This document shows, in pieces, positions 12,123 through 21,474 of a stretch of 64,000 nt of DNA. This stretch comes from Arbacia lixula. Its lineage: Eukaryota; Echinodermata; Echinoidea; Arbacioida; Arbaciidae. The stretch is from positions 655,655 through 719,654 of the forward strand of contig OZ022593.1 in the NCBI GenBank assembly GCA_963669155.1, given 5' to 3'. Each line of letters begins with the position of its first letter. Position 1 is the stretch's first letter. The position numbers and the translations under genes are program-made. The notes beneath the pieces are model-generated. The model was not told the DNA's origin. It saw only the letters and a program-made list of their open reading frames with translations, and ran no database searches.

Positions 12123-15100
12123 CTAACGCAGTGCCCAGGTGTAGCTTATACGACGCACATCTGATTTAAATTTTGTGAGAGTATTACAACAGTGAACAGT
12201 GATTGGGAGGCTGTTAAAGAGTTTACTACCACAATAGCAGATTGATCTTTTCATGTATTCAGTTCTAGGTGTGGGAACAAATAACGGGCTGCGGGTTGCG
12301 TAACGGGTTGTATAGTTAACATCTCTGCGTTGTACTAAGGTATTTAAGTAAGGGGGAGCTTGCCCATGGAGAATTTTGAATACAAGTACCGTTTGTTGAT
12401 ACCGGATTCTTTGCTTAACTGACTGCCAATTTAAAGTGCTTAATAGAAAACTTGCCGAAGTGAATAAATCCATGCCAAGAACCATTCGAGCGTATTTGTT
12501 TTGCAATCGTTGGATACGTGAAATATTTGTTTGGCCACAGCTTCCCCATACTGTACAAGAAAAATCAATGTGTGGTAAAACAAGAGAATAAAACAGATCT
12601 ATCATTATTTCTTTTGTAAGGTAACACTTTACTCTACGTATGCAGCCAATTGCTTGTGATATCTTTTTTACAACATGATCAACATGACTAGTCCAATTAA
12701 GACTCCCGTCCAACACAACACCAAGATATTTAAATTCTTTGACATGTTCAAGGATATCATTTTTGTACATTATTGCCAATTTTTTACCTGTTAATTTACG
12801 GTTTGAACCAAACAGCATAGTTTTCGTCTTTTCCGAGTTTAAAAATAGGTCATTACATTGAAGCCATTTAGTGATGGTACCAAATTGTGACTGGAGTTTC
12901 AGTTGTACATCATGAATATTCTTATCTGTACAAAATATAGCTGTGTCATCTGCGTATAAAGATAATTTACATGATTCATCTAATATTAAATTAGATATGT
13001 CATTAATAAATATACTGAACATGAGGGGTCCTAGAGTCGAACCTTGGGGAACACCAGATTTTACCTTTAAGTACTTGCTTAATGTTCCTTCTATTGAAAC
13101 ACAATGCAATCGATCAGTAATATACGATTTAAACCATTCTAATTCAAAATTACGTATTCCATACATCGATAGTTTCTTTAAAAGACGAGTATGAGAAATT
13201 ACATCGAATGCTTTTCGCAAGTCAAGAAAAATTGCACCTGTGATATTACCAGAATTCATATTACGCAGAATATATTCTGAAATATCAGTAACACATGTTT
13301 GAGTTGAATGCATCGGTCTAAAACCTGATTGTATAGAAGATAACAAAGAATTTTCATCAAAGTATTTATAAAGTTGTGCATGAACAGCCCTTTCCAATAT
13401 TTTTGCAGGTATGGGCAGTAAAGAGATTGGACGATAGTTGTTAATATGTAATTTATTTCCACCTTTGTAAAGTGGTATTATTTTTGCAATTTTAAAGTCA
13501 GTTGGGATCTCCGCAGTACGTAATGATACATTATAAAGAAAACTTAATGGCCTTGCAATGTAATCAGCAGCAAGTTTCAATAGTTTTGGGTGTAATTTAT
13601 CAATTCCAACAGCTTTATTACAGTTAATTGACTTCAGTTCTTTAAGTACAAATTCTATTGTTATATCATCAAAGGAGAAACTTTCAGTGTTTTCAACTAT
13701 CGTTGAACAAATATCAGTGCATGTATGATCGAGGTTTTTCATTGTATCTAAAATATTATTAAAATTCTTATTAAATGCATTAGCGACCTCTTGTCTGTCT
13801 GATACTAGATCATCATGAAATTTAAGTTGATATTGAGTTGAAGTTCTTTTCTTACTTGGGAGTAACGTGTTCATTACTTTCCACTTGTTTTTTATATCAC
13901 GACCAGCCTCTGACAACTTATTACGATAATATCTTTTCTGTAATACTTTATTGAAATTATTAACTTTATTTCGACAGTTTTGGTATTGTTTCCAATCTTC
14001 GGAATCTTTTCTATCATCATATCTCTTTTTCAAATAATCACGCTCTCTAGCAAGTTCCAAATATTCGTCAGTGATCCAGGGCACCTGTTTCATCTTTTTT
14101 CTAACTGTACAATATGGTGCATGTTTATTACAAATAACCTCAAATGCCTGTTTAAATTCAGTCCAAATTTCGTTCACATTTGTCTTTTCATATACACTAC
14201 TCCAATCATAATTTCTAAGATCATGACAAAACTTTTCTACATCAAAATTACGAAACGATCTGAACTTGGATACTTTGGGATAACCTTTAGGCAACGTTTC
14301 TTTCAATACAACATAAGTTAACAGATGGTCACTAATAGACGCAGATTGTATACCTGACGTTAATGAACCAAATGAATTAGACACCAAAATCAGGTCAATA
14401 AGAGTTTGGCTATGTGGAGTAACACGAATAGGTTTCTTTATAATTTGAGATAGAGCAAACTCATTACATAAGAAACGAATCTTTTTGGAAAAATTACTCT
14501 CTTTTAACATATTAACATTAAAATCACCCATAATAATAACACGGTCAGAATTAAGACATATTTTATCAAGTTGATCATTAAGACATTGAAAAAAGGACAA
14601 ACCTACGTCTGGTTTCTTATACAGGATACCTATAAAAATTGGTGTTCTGTTCTTTAATCGAACCTCTATCCACATAACTTCAAGAGAGTCAGACTCAAGA
14701 TCTTTTCTTCTTATATATGCAATACTTTCTCTAATATAACAACCGACTCCTCCCCCTTTCGAACTGTCATCTGATATTCGGTCTTTTCTTTCAAAATTAT
14801 ATCCATCAATATGAAAGGCATTGTCAGGACAATCTTTGTTCAGCCATGTTTCTGAAACAGAAAAAATATCATATGAGCTATTTTGCAAAAATAATTCTAC
14901 TTCGTCTTTTTTATTGCGTAAACTGCACACATTTAAATGAGATATTTTAAGACCACGTTCTTTCGGGAAAGAGTTGTTAACATGTATTTCATTAATATTA
15001 TTTACAGGTGGGTTACGATCATGTATAAGAGTCGCTATGTTTTCAATTGTACAACTATCACCGTCATGAAAAGGCATTTGTCGAAAAACACATAAAGCAC

Positions 15101-15248
15101 AAATCCAATCACTGTCTGAATGAAATATCTCGGGAGAAATGTCGCCACAATTCGTGTGGGACCAAGTTTGACAAATAATGCAAAGCACTGCGTTTTGATT
15201 ACATTTAACAGATTTTTTACAAAATATACACGGAAATTTCAAAGACAT
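12123..15248 (-). CDS. LINE ORF2: PHD finger, endonuclease, reverse transcriptase
   Basis: 1041 residues, complete. A C4HC3 zinc finger of PHD type occupies residues 7-53 (C7, C10, C23, C26, H31, C34, C50, C53). An APE-type endonuclease follows at about 102-320: N106 in SHLNVCSL, E133 in SETWL, D242 and N244 in GDFNVN, and D307-H308 in SDH. The reverse transcriptase spans about 585-850: NNYRPISLL at 603-611, D676 in FLDLRKAFD, SGVPQGSTLGP at 731-741, and YADD at 765-768. The C-terminal part resembles the CR1/L2 thumb and tail. No RNase H is seen. The protein would nick DNA and copy the element RNA at the target site. All key residues are present, so the frame may still be functional, although ORF1 of this copy is shifted. 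Confidence 0.95.
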   Translation of the reverse strand: MSLKFPCIFCKKSVKCNQNAVLCIICQTWSHTNCGDISPEIFHSDSDWICALCVFRQMPFHDGDSCTIENIATLIHDRNPPVNNINEIHVNNSFPKERGLKISHLNVCSLRNKKDEVELFLQNSSYDIFSVSETWLNKDCPDNAFHIDGYNFERKDRISDDSSKGGGVGCYIRESIAYIRRKDLESDSLEVMWIEVRLKNRTPIFIGILYKKPDVGLSFFQCLNDQLDKICLNSDRVIIMGDFNVNMLKESNFSKKIRFLCNEFALSQIIKKPIRVTPHSQTLIDLILVSNSFGSLTSGIQSASISDHLLTYVVLKETLPKGYPKVSKFRSFRNFDVEKFCHDLRNYDWSSVYEKTNVNEIWTEFKQAFEVICNKHAPYCTVRKKMKQVPWITDEYLELARERDYLKKRYDDRKDSEDWKQYQNCRNKVNNFNKVLQKRYYRNKLSEAGRDIKNKWKVMNTLLPSKKRTSTQYQLKFHDDLVSDRQEVANAFNKNFNNILDTMKNLDHTCTDICSTIVENTESFSFDDITIEFVLKELKSINCNKAVGIDKLHPKLLKLAADYIARPLSFLYNVSLRTAEIPTDFKIAKIIPLYKGGNKLHINNYRPISLLPIPAKILERAVHAQLYKYFDENSLLSSIQSGFRPMHSTQTCVTDISEYILRNMNSGNITGAIFLDLRKAFDVISHTRLLKKLSMYGIRNFELEWFKSYITDRLHCVSIEGTLSKYLKVKSGVPQGSTLGPLMFSIFINDISNLILDESCKLSLYADDTAIFCTDKNIHDVQLKLQSQFGTITKWLQCNDLFLNSEKTKTMLFGSNRKLTGKKLAIMYKNDILEHVKEFKYLGVVLDGSLNWTSHVDHVVKKISQAIGCIRRVKCYLTKEIMIDLFYSLVLPHIDFSCTVWGSCGQTNISRIQRLQNKYARMVLGMDLFTSASFLLSTLNWQSVKQRIRYQQTVLVFKILHGQAPPYLNTLVQRRDVNYTTRYATRSPLFVPTPRTEYMKRSICYCGSKLFNSLPITVHCCNTLTKFKSDVRRISYTWALR

Positions 15249-15298
15249 AACCAGAATAAAACATTATTGTTCGCACCTTACTATTCTGATGACGGTTC

Positions 15299-16142
15299 TT
15301 AAAGTTTGTCAATGTCTGCTTTTGATGCGACTCTCACCTTTCTGCCGTTTTTCAAGAGTGCAGTGACTTTTCCGTCTAACGTCCAAACTTTATTAACGAG
15401 TTCATGTGATCGAAGGTCGTTCACTAGCGCTTGTCGCTCTGCCGTTAGGTCCTCATGAATGTAGATGTTGGTTCCCTTCAACTTGGATCTAGCGCTAGTT
15501 ATACGCGGCATGTCTTGGGCTATACGTCGTGAACTTGATGATTATTGGACGCGGCCGGGGTCTGGAGTCACCGTTCGAGTCATCGCGCTTCCAGTTTCGC
15601 GGTGTAACGCGGTGGCTGCGATCAACGTCGGACGGGTTGAGAGAGATCCCCATGTGCTCACGCACCGTGTCGGTAATCAGCTGGCTGGTGTCTTCATGAG
15701 GTTGCTCTGGGATGCCATGGAAACGGAGAGAATACCGTCGGCTGTACTGTTCCTGTTCATCTGAAGTGCGTTGCACATCGTTGACCTTCTTTTCAAGGAC
15801 ATTGACTTTCTTGTTCAGTGAAACAATGGTTTCATTCTGTTTCTGAAGGTCTAGTTGTATCGCTTCGTAGATTTCCTGGGTCACCTGTTCCTTTATTGCA
15901 GACACAATGGCGTCCACCAAACGCTGTCTCATAGCTTTGTCAGTGAAGCTGGAATCTACTTGACGACGTATGACATTCAAGAGTTCATCGTCCTTTTGTT
16001 CTGCCATGCCTGACTGACCAGCTGAATCAGGGGTATCGGCGATCGGGGAAGAAGAGGTCTCCTGGGCGGACGGCGACGGCGCTGAAAGACCGATGTTGTC
16101 GTTTACCTCATCGCCACCCCTCAGCTTGTACTTCCTTGGCAT
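15299..16142 (-). pseudogene. LINE ORF1 (L1-ORF1-like RNA-binding protein), one frameshift
   Basis: Starts at the ATG of MPRKYKLRGGDE. It has a low-complexity acidic N-terminus, then a coiled coil around VSLNKKVNVLEKKVNDVQ, then an RRM-like stretch (SRRYSLRFHGIPEQ, SDVDRSHRVTPRN, RPIIIKFTTYSPR). Near 15495-15510 the frame shifts by one base. The second frame continues with the C-terminal domain (ARSKLKGTNIYIHEDLT, NDLRSHELVNKVWTLDGKV) to a stop at 15299. Similar ORF1 proteins trimerise and coat the element RNA. The order ORF1 then ORF2 with a 50-bp gap is as expected. A sequencing error at the shift cannot be excluded. Confidence 0.8.
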
Positions 16143-16343
16143 GTCGAAAGTGAAGAAAATTCCGAGTTTCGACAGTTCGACTATTCGAGACAGCACAGAA
16201 TTGATCCAGGAGTAAATCCAAGTGCTATATGTTATTAAGACGAATGGTCTTGATATTGCAAGTGAACAAAAGATGTAGAAAAGACGAAATTTCTCGGAGC
16301 GAAATTCAAGATAGGTGTACGCGCTACTACTGCTACTAGTCAA

Positions 16344-17838
16344 AGACGATTCTTAGATCGTGCTAATGGTTTTCCGTGCATTAGTTTACGGTTATGTGGA
16401 GGAAATATTCAACCGTCAAACCCGTGTTGGGAGCGCTCACCGGTGGTTTTCCTATTTTGTGAGAAATTATTCTATCCCTAGACGACATGAAACATTGGGG
16501 TAACAATTAAAATCTGGTGGTGGGGATTTAATCTCCATGGTTTTGCTGACGTCAGTGTAATTGAAAAGGATACAAATCTGTTTCTTTTCAGTCAGTGAAA
16601 TCTTTGGCTTTGTTCAGTATTTCCCTTGAATCGAATACAAAGTGTGAGCATGATATATTATACAGTTTTATACACGTGTACAAGGCCCACTGTCCGTATT
16701 CAAAAGACCACCGGATTTTGATCCCTACAGAGGAGTGTGTGATTGCACCTTTCTAACCAGTCCTTCTTCCATCCTGTCAGTGGGGTGGACTTTACAGGCA
16801 AACTATCTGACTGTATCTGATTATTCATACATGCAAATGTATTTTAAGATAATGCAATTTTCATTCCAGTAAAGATTTTCTTAGAAATAATAAGAACATG
16901 TGACTCGCAGCCAATACGTGAACCATAGCTGTATTTTGCAAACATTTAGGGTGACGTAAAATGAAGGCCACCACGTCACATGCGACACGATTTTGACACG
17001 ATTCTGCAGTCGGAAGGATCTACGAGTGGAAATATGACGTCACCTTCTTATATACAGCCCGTCGCTGTGTACGATCGAGTCACAGGGTCGTACTATTGAT
17101 CGGATCATGGCGTCTTCGGTGATCTTAATGTACATCAAAGAGGAAAGAAATAAAATCAGCTAAATTAATAACCAACCCGCAGAAGTTTTCAAGGAGCGTA
17201 TGTAATACTTTACAATGTATTCCGTTCATTGAAGGCGTTTGAAGCATGTGAAGTATGTACATTAGGTATTTCGACCATAGCGTCATACAAACTCCCACAT
17301 GAATCAGAATAGAGCGTCCAAAGTTTGGTTCTTCTGAGGGCATTACACACAATCAAAGATTTCTGATTGTTGATGTTGTTTTCACGCTAACCCATATTTT
17401 TTAATGGCGATTCCTATGTCATGATTCATGGTAGTTTTACGTGTGATGTCGCACGGCGTACACGCAGCGCGAGCAAGCTGGATCAACCGTACAAGCAAGC
17501 CCGCGCATGTTATGAAATGATTTGTCTAGACAAGATTAACGCATGGATAAGCGACAAACATCGACTCGATTGATCAAATCAACATCACTTTACCTCCATT
17601 GTTTGACGTTTGAAAGTTCTAAGACGGTTGCGGCAGTCGATGCGACGATCATCCACCACACCGTTATTCGAAACTTTCACATGAATCGATGGATAGGCGA
17701 AATTAGCCAGTTTTGTCACGACTCGAAATCCATCTTACTTAGTTGCATTTCAAGAAAACCAACTCTCATACAAACTAGAAGGGAGCCCCCCTTTTTGTTT
17801 TTAAACGCCTACGAAAGAGCAAGAGGGGGGGATGGGAT
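16344..17838. other. Non-coding DNA, nothing recognised
   Basis: No exon, repeat or RNA gene could be supported between the LINE and the GA-rich tract. Confidence 0.5.
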
Positions 17839-17886
17839 AGAGACAGAAAGAGAGACAGACAGAGAGACAGACAGAGAGACAGACAG

Positions 17887-17917
<31 letters not shown>

Positions 17918-17922
17918 GACAA

Positions 17923-17969
<47 letters not shown>

Positions 17970-18042
17970 CAGCGAGAGAGACAGACACAGACACGTACAG
18001 ACAGAGATAGAGACAGAGCTAAAAGGGAGAGAGAGAGAGAGG

Positions 18043-18088
<46 letters not shown>
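17839..18088 (+). repeat. (GA)n/(GACA)n microsatellite
   Basis: About 250 bp of purine-rich GAGA and GACAGA repeats. The Arg/Glu and Leu/Ser frames across it are artefacts. Confidence 0.95.
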
Positions 18089-18089
<1 letters not shown>

Positions 18090-18550
18090 GTGGTTACGAT
18101 CCATCATCGCATGCCATCTTCAATGCATTATCTCCCATGATGATACAGCAGGATATATGAAAACACTCTTCGTGGTATCGAAAATAGATGTGCAGGAATG
18201 GCATGGCCTCAGCCCTGTCTGCAACAATCGTTACTATCTTACCCTTTGACGGATTTCCATCAACATTCACTTATATACGTTTCTTTCATTTGTGTGCTCT
18301 TATCTCGACTAACTTGATTTCTTGCTTATTCCTGTAACCTCACAAAGAAATATACGTATTGTTCCCTTATTACATGTATTATACGCTTGATATATCGAAA
18401 GCTGTACTTTGAAGTTGAACTTGAAGTTGAACTATTATGTATACTCAGTTGTTCTCAACCATATGTATTGGCTGAGGAAAACCACATAAAAGGCTTGGCA
18501 GAGCGTTATTAATATCATATTTTTCAAAAGTTATTCTTACCATTTCGCAT

Positions 18551-18557
18551 TATAAAG
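18551..18557 (+). promoter_or_regulatory. TATA box candidate of the small secreted-peptide gene
   Basis: TATAAAG about 100 bases before the ATG at 18654. A start site some 25-30 bases on would give a 5' UTR of about 75 bases. Position and sequence are good, but there is no direct evidence of use. Confidence 0.45.
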
Positions 18558-18653
18558 CAACTTGTTTAGTGTTATGTTCAATGGTGATCTTGGGCTATAG
18601 TGTACCAACGGAAGATATACACCGACATCATTTGCTCACTTTGAAACGCCAAC

Positions 18654-18714
18654 ATGCAGAAGATACTACTCGTTATCCTCGTTGTTGCATTGGTAACGCC
18701 GTGCTTCGGTACAG
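18654..18714 (+). CDS. Secreted peptide precursor, exon 1 (signal peptide)
   Basis: The ATG in CCAACATGC opens a textbook signal peptide (MQKILLVILVVALVTPCFGT, 20 residues). The exon stops at ACAG before GTATGC, leaving one base of the next codon (phase 1). Joined to 19684-19740 and 25131-25282 it gives an uninterrupted 89-residue protein. The mature part has a short N-segment (DAAREYGGYA), then RRRR, then YAFKHGSYLGD followed by KK, and an acidic C-terminal half with two cysteines. This layout fits a secretory precursor cut at basic sites: a neuropeptide or hormone, or an antimicrobial peptide with an anionic pro-part. I do not recognise the family. A TATA box lies at 18551. Confidence 0.7.
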
Positions 18715-18894
18715 GTATGCCAATTAACGTGTTATTCAACTTGTTGTTAAATCTCTTGTGCATTTATGCGAATGCCACCGAATACGGAAGAAATGCCCTC
18801 AGAACCACTAGCAAAGCCAAGGATGATAAGTGCGTTTGTGTGTGTTAGTATGTGCATGTTCGTGGTGTGTGAGTGCGAATGTGTGTTTGTTTGT

Positions 18895-18995
<101 letters not shown>

Positions 18996-19315
18996 CTTTG
19001 CATTTGGGTTTTGGTTGTTTTAGTTAGTTGCATGTGGTTGGGGTTATATTTTTGATAGAATTATTTCATTCTTCTTTTTTTTTCACTTTGCCATGATTTG
19101 TATATCATTGAGCATGTAATTTTGAATGATTTGTATATCATTTAGCATGTAAATTTGTCTTTAATTGATTGATTACTGTATAAAATTTTAAATTAAATAC
19201 TATGTTTCCTTTAGGTAAGTCCATGATTGATGTAATAATTGTGTTTGAATGAAATAAAAAAATAAAAATTACGAGGAAAAACGGTGAGTGTGTGCGCGTG
19301 TTCGCGCGTGAGTGC

Positions 19316-19346
<31 letters not shown>

Positions 19347-19683
19347 AATAAATGTGTGTTCGGGGGAAGGACAATGCTAATTTTGAGGGAAGGATATCGG
19401 CACGAGGGAAAATTCGTTGGCACAACTAAATTCGCTTCTGCTGGCAAAAAAAAAGAGAGAACAGAACGGGAAAAAAAAGTTGCGCCTGTAAGATTTTAGT
19501 TTTCGACGGTCATAATTCAGTTCTGCCAATTTTCCGATTTTGTGTGTAGTTGTGGTAACACTGTTTCACTTGTGCATCAGGAACTGATATGAAGGGCAAA
19601 TAATCAATTGGACTTCTTCTTCTTCCCTCTAAGAAGTCATTATCATGTCAAACCTACTTCATATCATCGTTCGTTTGTCTTAG

Positions 19684-19740
19684 ATGCTGCTAGGGAGTAC
19701 GGGGGATACGCCAGAAGAAGGCGCTATGCCTTTAAGCATG
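19684..19740 (+). CDS. Secreted peptide precursor, exon 2 (tetrabasic site)
   Basis: A 57-base mini-exon bounded by TTTGTCTTAG and GTAAGT. Taking the carried G it reads D, then AAREYGGYARRRRYAFKH, and leaves a G for the next exon (phase 1 at both ends). Four consecutive Arg make a strong furin or prohormone-convertase type site, so YAFKH would begin a product. Both splice sites are good and both phases agree with the exons on either side. The symmetric phase also means that exon skipping would keep the frame. Confidence 0.7.
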
Positions 19741-20600
19741 GTAAGTGTGACATTGCAATGTTCACATGTGAAATGAAAGGTGGCTAGACAGGAGTATAGG
19801 CCGGGAGCCCAGAAGATCGATTTATGTGAAAAGGGTCGGAACAACTGATGTTTTGGCAGTTCAACCGCTTTTCAAAATATATCGATGTCACATTGCTATG
19901 GTCACCTCCTGACCAATGACAACGTACCGTTTCGGAAGAATGGGCGTAAAATCAAACAATAAACTGCGCGTGTTCTCTAAAAGTGTATATTGTGGATACG
20001 CGGTTATTTTTGGTTGAAACTGTTTAGATCCCTGTAGTTCAAGGACCATTCAACAGATTTTTTTCAGATAGGTTCTGGCGCTTTTGGTATCTTCCGCTTT
20101 TAAAAACACGTATGAAGGTTACAAATCTATAAATGTCCAATAATATAACGCAAAATTGTGCAAGAATGCCCGTTAAATCGGACAAAATACTAAAAAAAAA
20201 TTATATACGTGTATCATGGCTGTCTTACTTTTTGCTCAAAACGTTTTAGTTTAAACTTACTTTTGGCATCTCTTCTGTTTTTTTTTTTCAAAACATGACA
20301 TATGGATATTACAGATTTTCATATTTAAGAAAGATTTAGAAAGAAAGGGGGCAGCAGTGGGAAAGAACTGAAAACAAAAAGGAGAAAATATTGAAAACAT
20401 GAGGAGCTACTTGATCTTGAAGTTGATACAAAACCAGAGAATGATAACTAGCTTGCATTTTAAGTGGTATACTTTAGTACACTATGCAATACCTGCAGCC
20501 ATATCTGTTTTCATCGGAGACCTGAGGCAGACATGATCAACATATCAAGGTCTTATAGACCTTGATAGGCGCCAGCCTTTCTGCACCGTGAGAATACGAT

Positions 20601-20967
20601 TTAAAGGGAATATGCTGTAATGGGAAGGCAAAAGGCTTTTAAAAGGGTGATCGTGAGCAATCTTATTGTCAATGGCCTTACATTCATGTATTGTCCATTT
20701 TAGAAACTTGTTGAATGTCACTTGCCCTCAAAAGATCCACATTTGGAGTGATTAGTGATTAAATCACAATTCTCAAATTGTTCGGGCCGAACATTTTGAT
20801 GAATTTCCCAAATATTTACTAATTACTCCAAATGTGGATCATTTAAGAGCAAATAACTTTCAGCAAGTTTCTAAAATGGATAATACATGAATTTAAGACT
20901 ATTGACAATACGATTGCTCACGATCACCTTTTTGAGGGTTTTCTGTCTTCCCTGTCTTTCCCTTTAA
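20601..20967. mobile_element. TTAA-bounded 365-bp foldback MITE, copy 1
   Basis: Ends TTTAAAGGGAATA and TTTCCCTTTAAA. The halves are inverted repeats (AATTACTCCAAATGTGGATC against GATCCACATTTGGAGTGATT; CAAGTTTCTAAAATGGA against TCCATTTTAGAAACTTG). A second copy is at 38814-39177. Non-coding, in intron 2 of the peptide gene. Confidence 0.8.
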
Positions 20968-21141
20968 ATGAAAGCAAATATTCCACGTAATAATAAGTTA
21001 GCAAACAAATAACCATACGTCACGTGAATTGTTTGCTTCATTAGCTGCACTCTATTCAGTTAGAGAATTCCGGGGAAAAAACACCAGATAAGAGACAAAA
21101 AAAGTTCTCAGATATTTCAGGCATGGCATGACGTACACTAT

Positions 21142-21294
21142 AGTGCCATTCTCATTGGGCTTAAAACATTGCGAAGTTAGGGTGGAAGTTGCATAGCAAC
21201 TGTAGCAAAAGCCGAATGGTCCTATTGTTCCAGTCCCCTAACTTCGAGACTTTTCTAACTTCGAGATTTTTTAAAGCCCAATGAGAATGGCACT
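21142..21294. mobile_element. Short inverted-repeat element (about 150 bp)
   Basis: Outer arms AGTGCCATTCTCATTGGGCT and its complement close at 21142 and 21294. Inner GAAGTTAG motifs also pair. Target duplication not clear; no second copy in the window. Confidence 0.6.
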
Positions 21295-21474
21295 GATATT
21301 GCTTTATTCATCATGCCTAATAGAGCTTCATCTACTGGTGCAAATATTCCACACAATAGCAGGTTAACAAAGAACTAACCCACATGTCGCGTCGTTTTTC
21401 ATACAATACATTTTGTTCGATAATTTTCGAAAAGGGTGCAGATCCAAATGGCTGAGAGAGGGTACATTCAGGGG

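Larger units (their letters stand above)
11838..16343 (-). mobile_element. Near full-length CR1/L2-like LINE (non-LTR retrotransposon)
   Basis: Read on the minus strand it has a 5' leader (about 16343-16143), ORF1 (16142-15299), a 50-bp gap, ORF2 (15248-12123), a short 3' UTR and an AAATAAAA-type tail (about 11890-11838). The 3' end carries GGGCTCCTTTGGAAAGCAGT followed by AAATAAA repeats, a common form for CR1/L2-type elements. ORF2 is uninterrupted and keeps endonuclease and reverse transcriptase catalytic residues, so the insertion is young. A run of 31 C (12089-12119) interrupts the 3' UTR. The 5' boundary and any target duplication could not be fixed. Confidence 0.9.

Noticed and set aside
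17543-18107. Arg/Glu- and Leu/Ser-rich frames
   Set aside because: Translations of a GA/GACA microsatellite.
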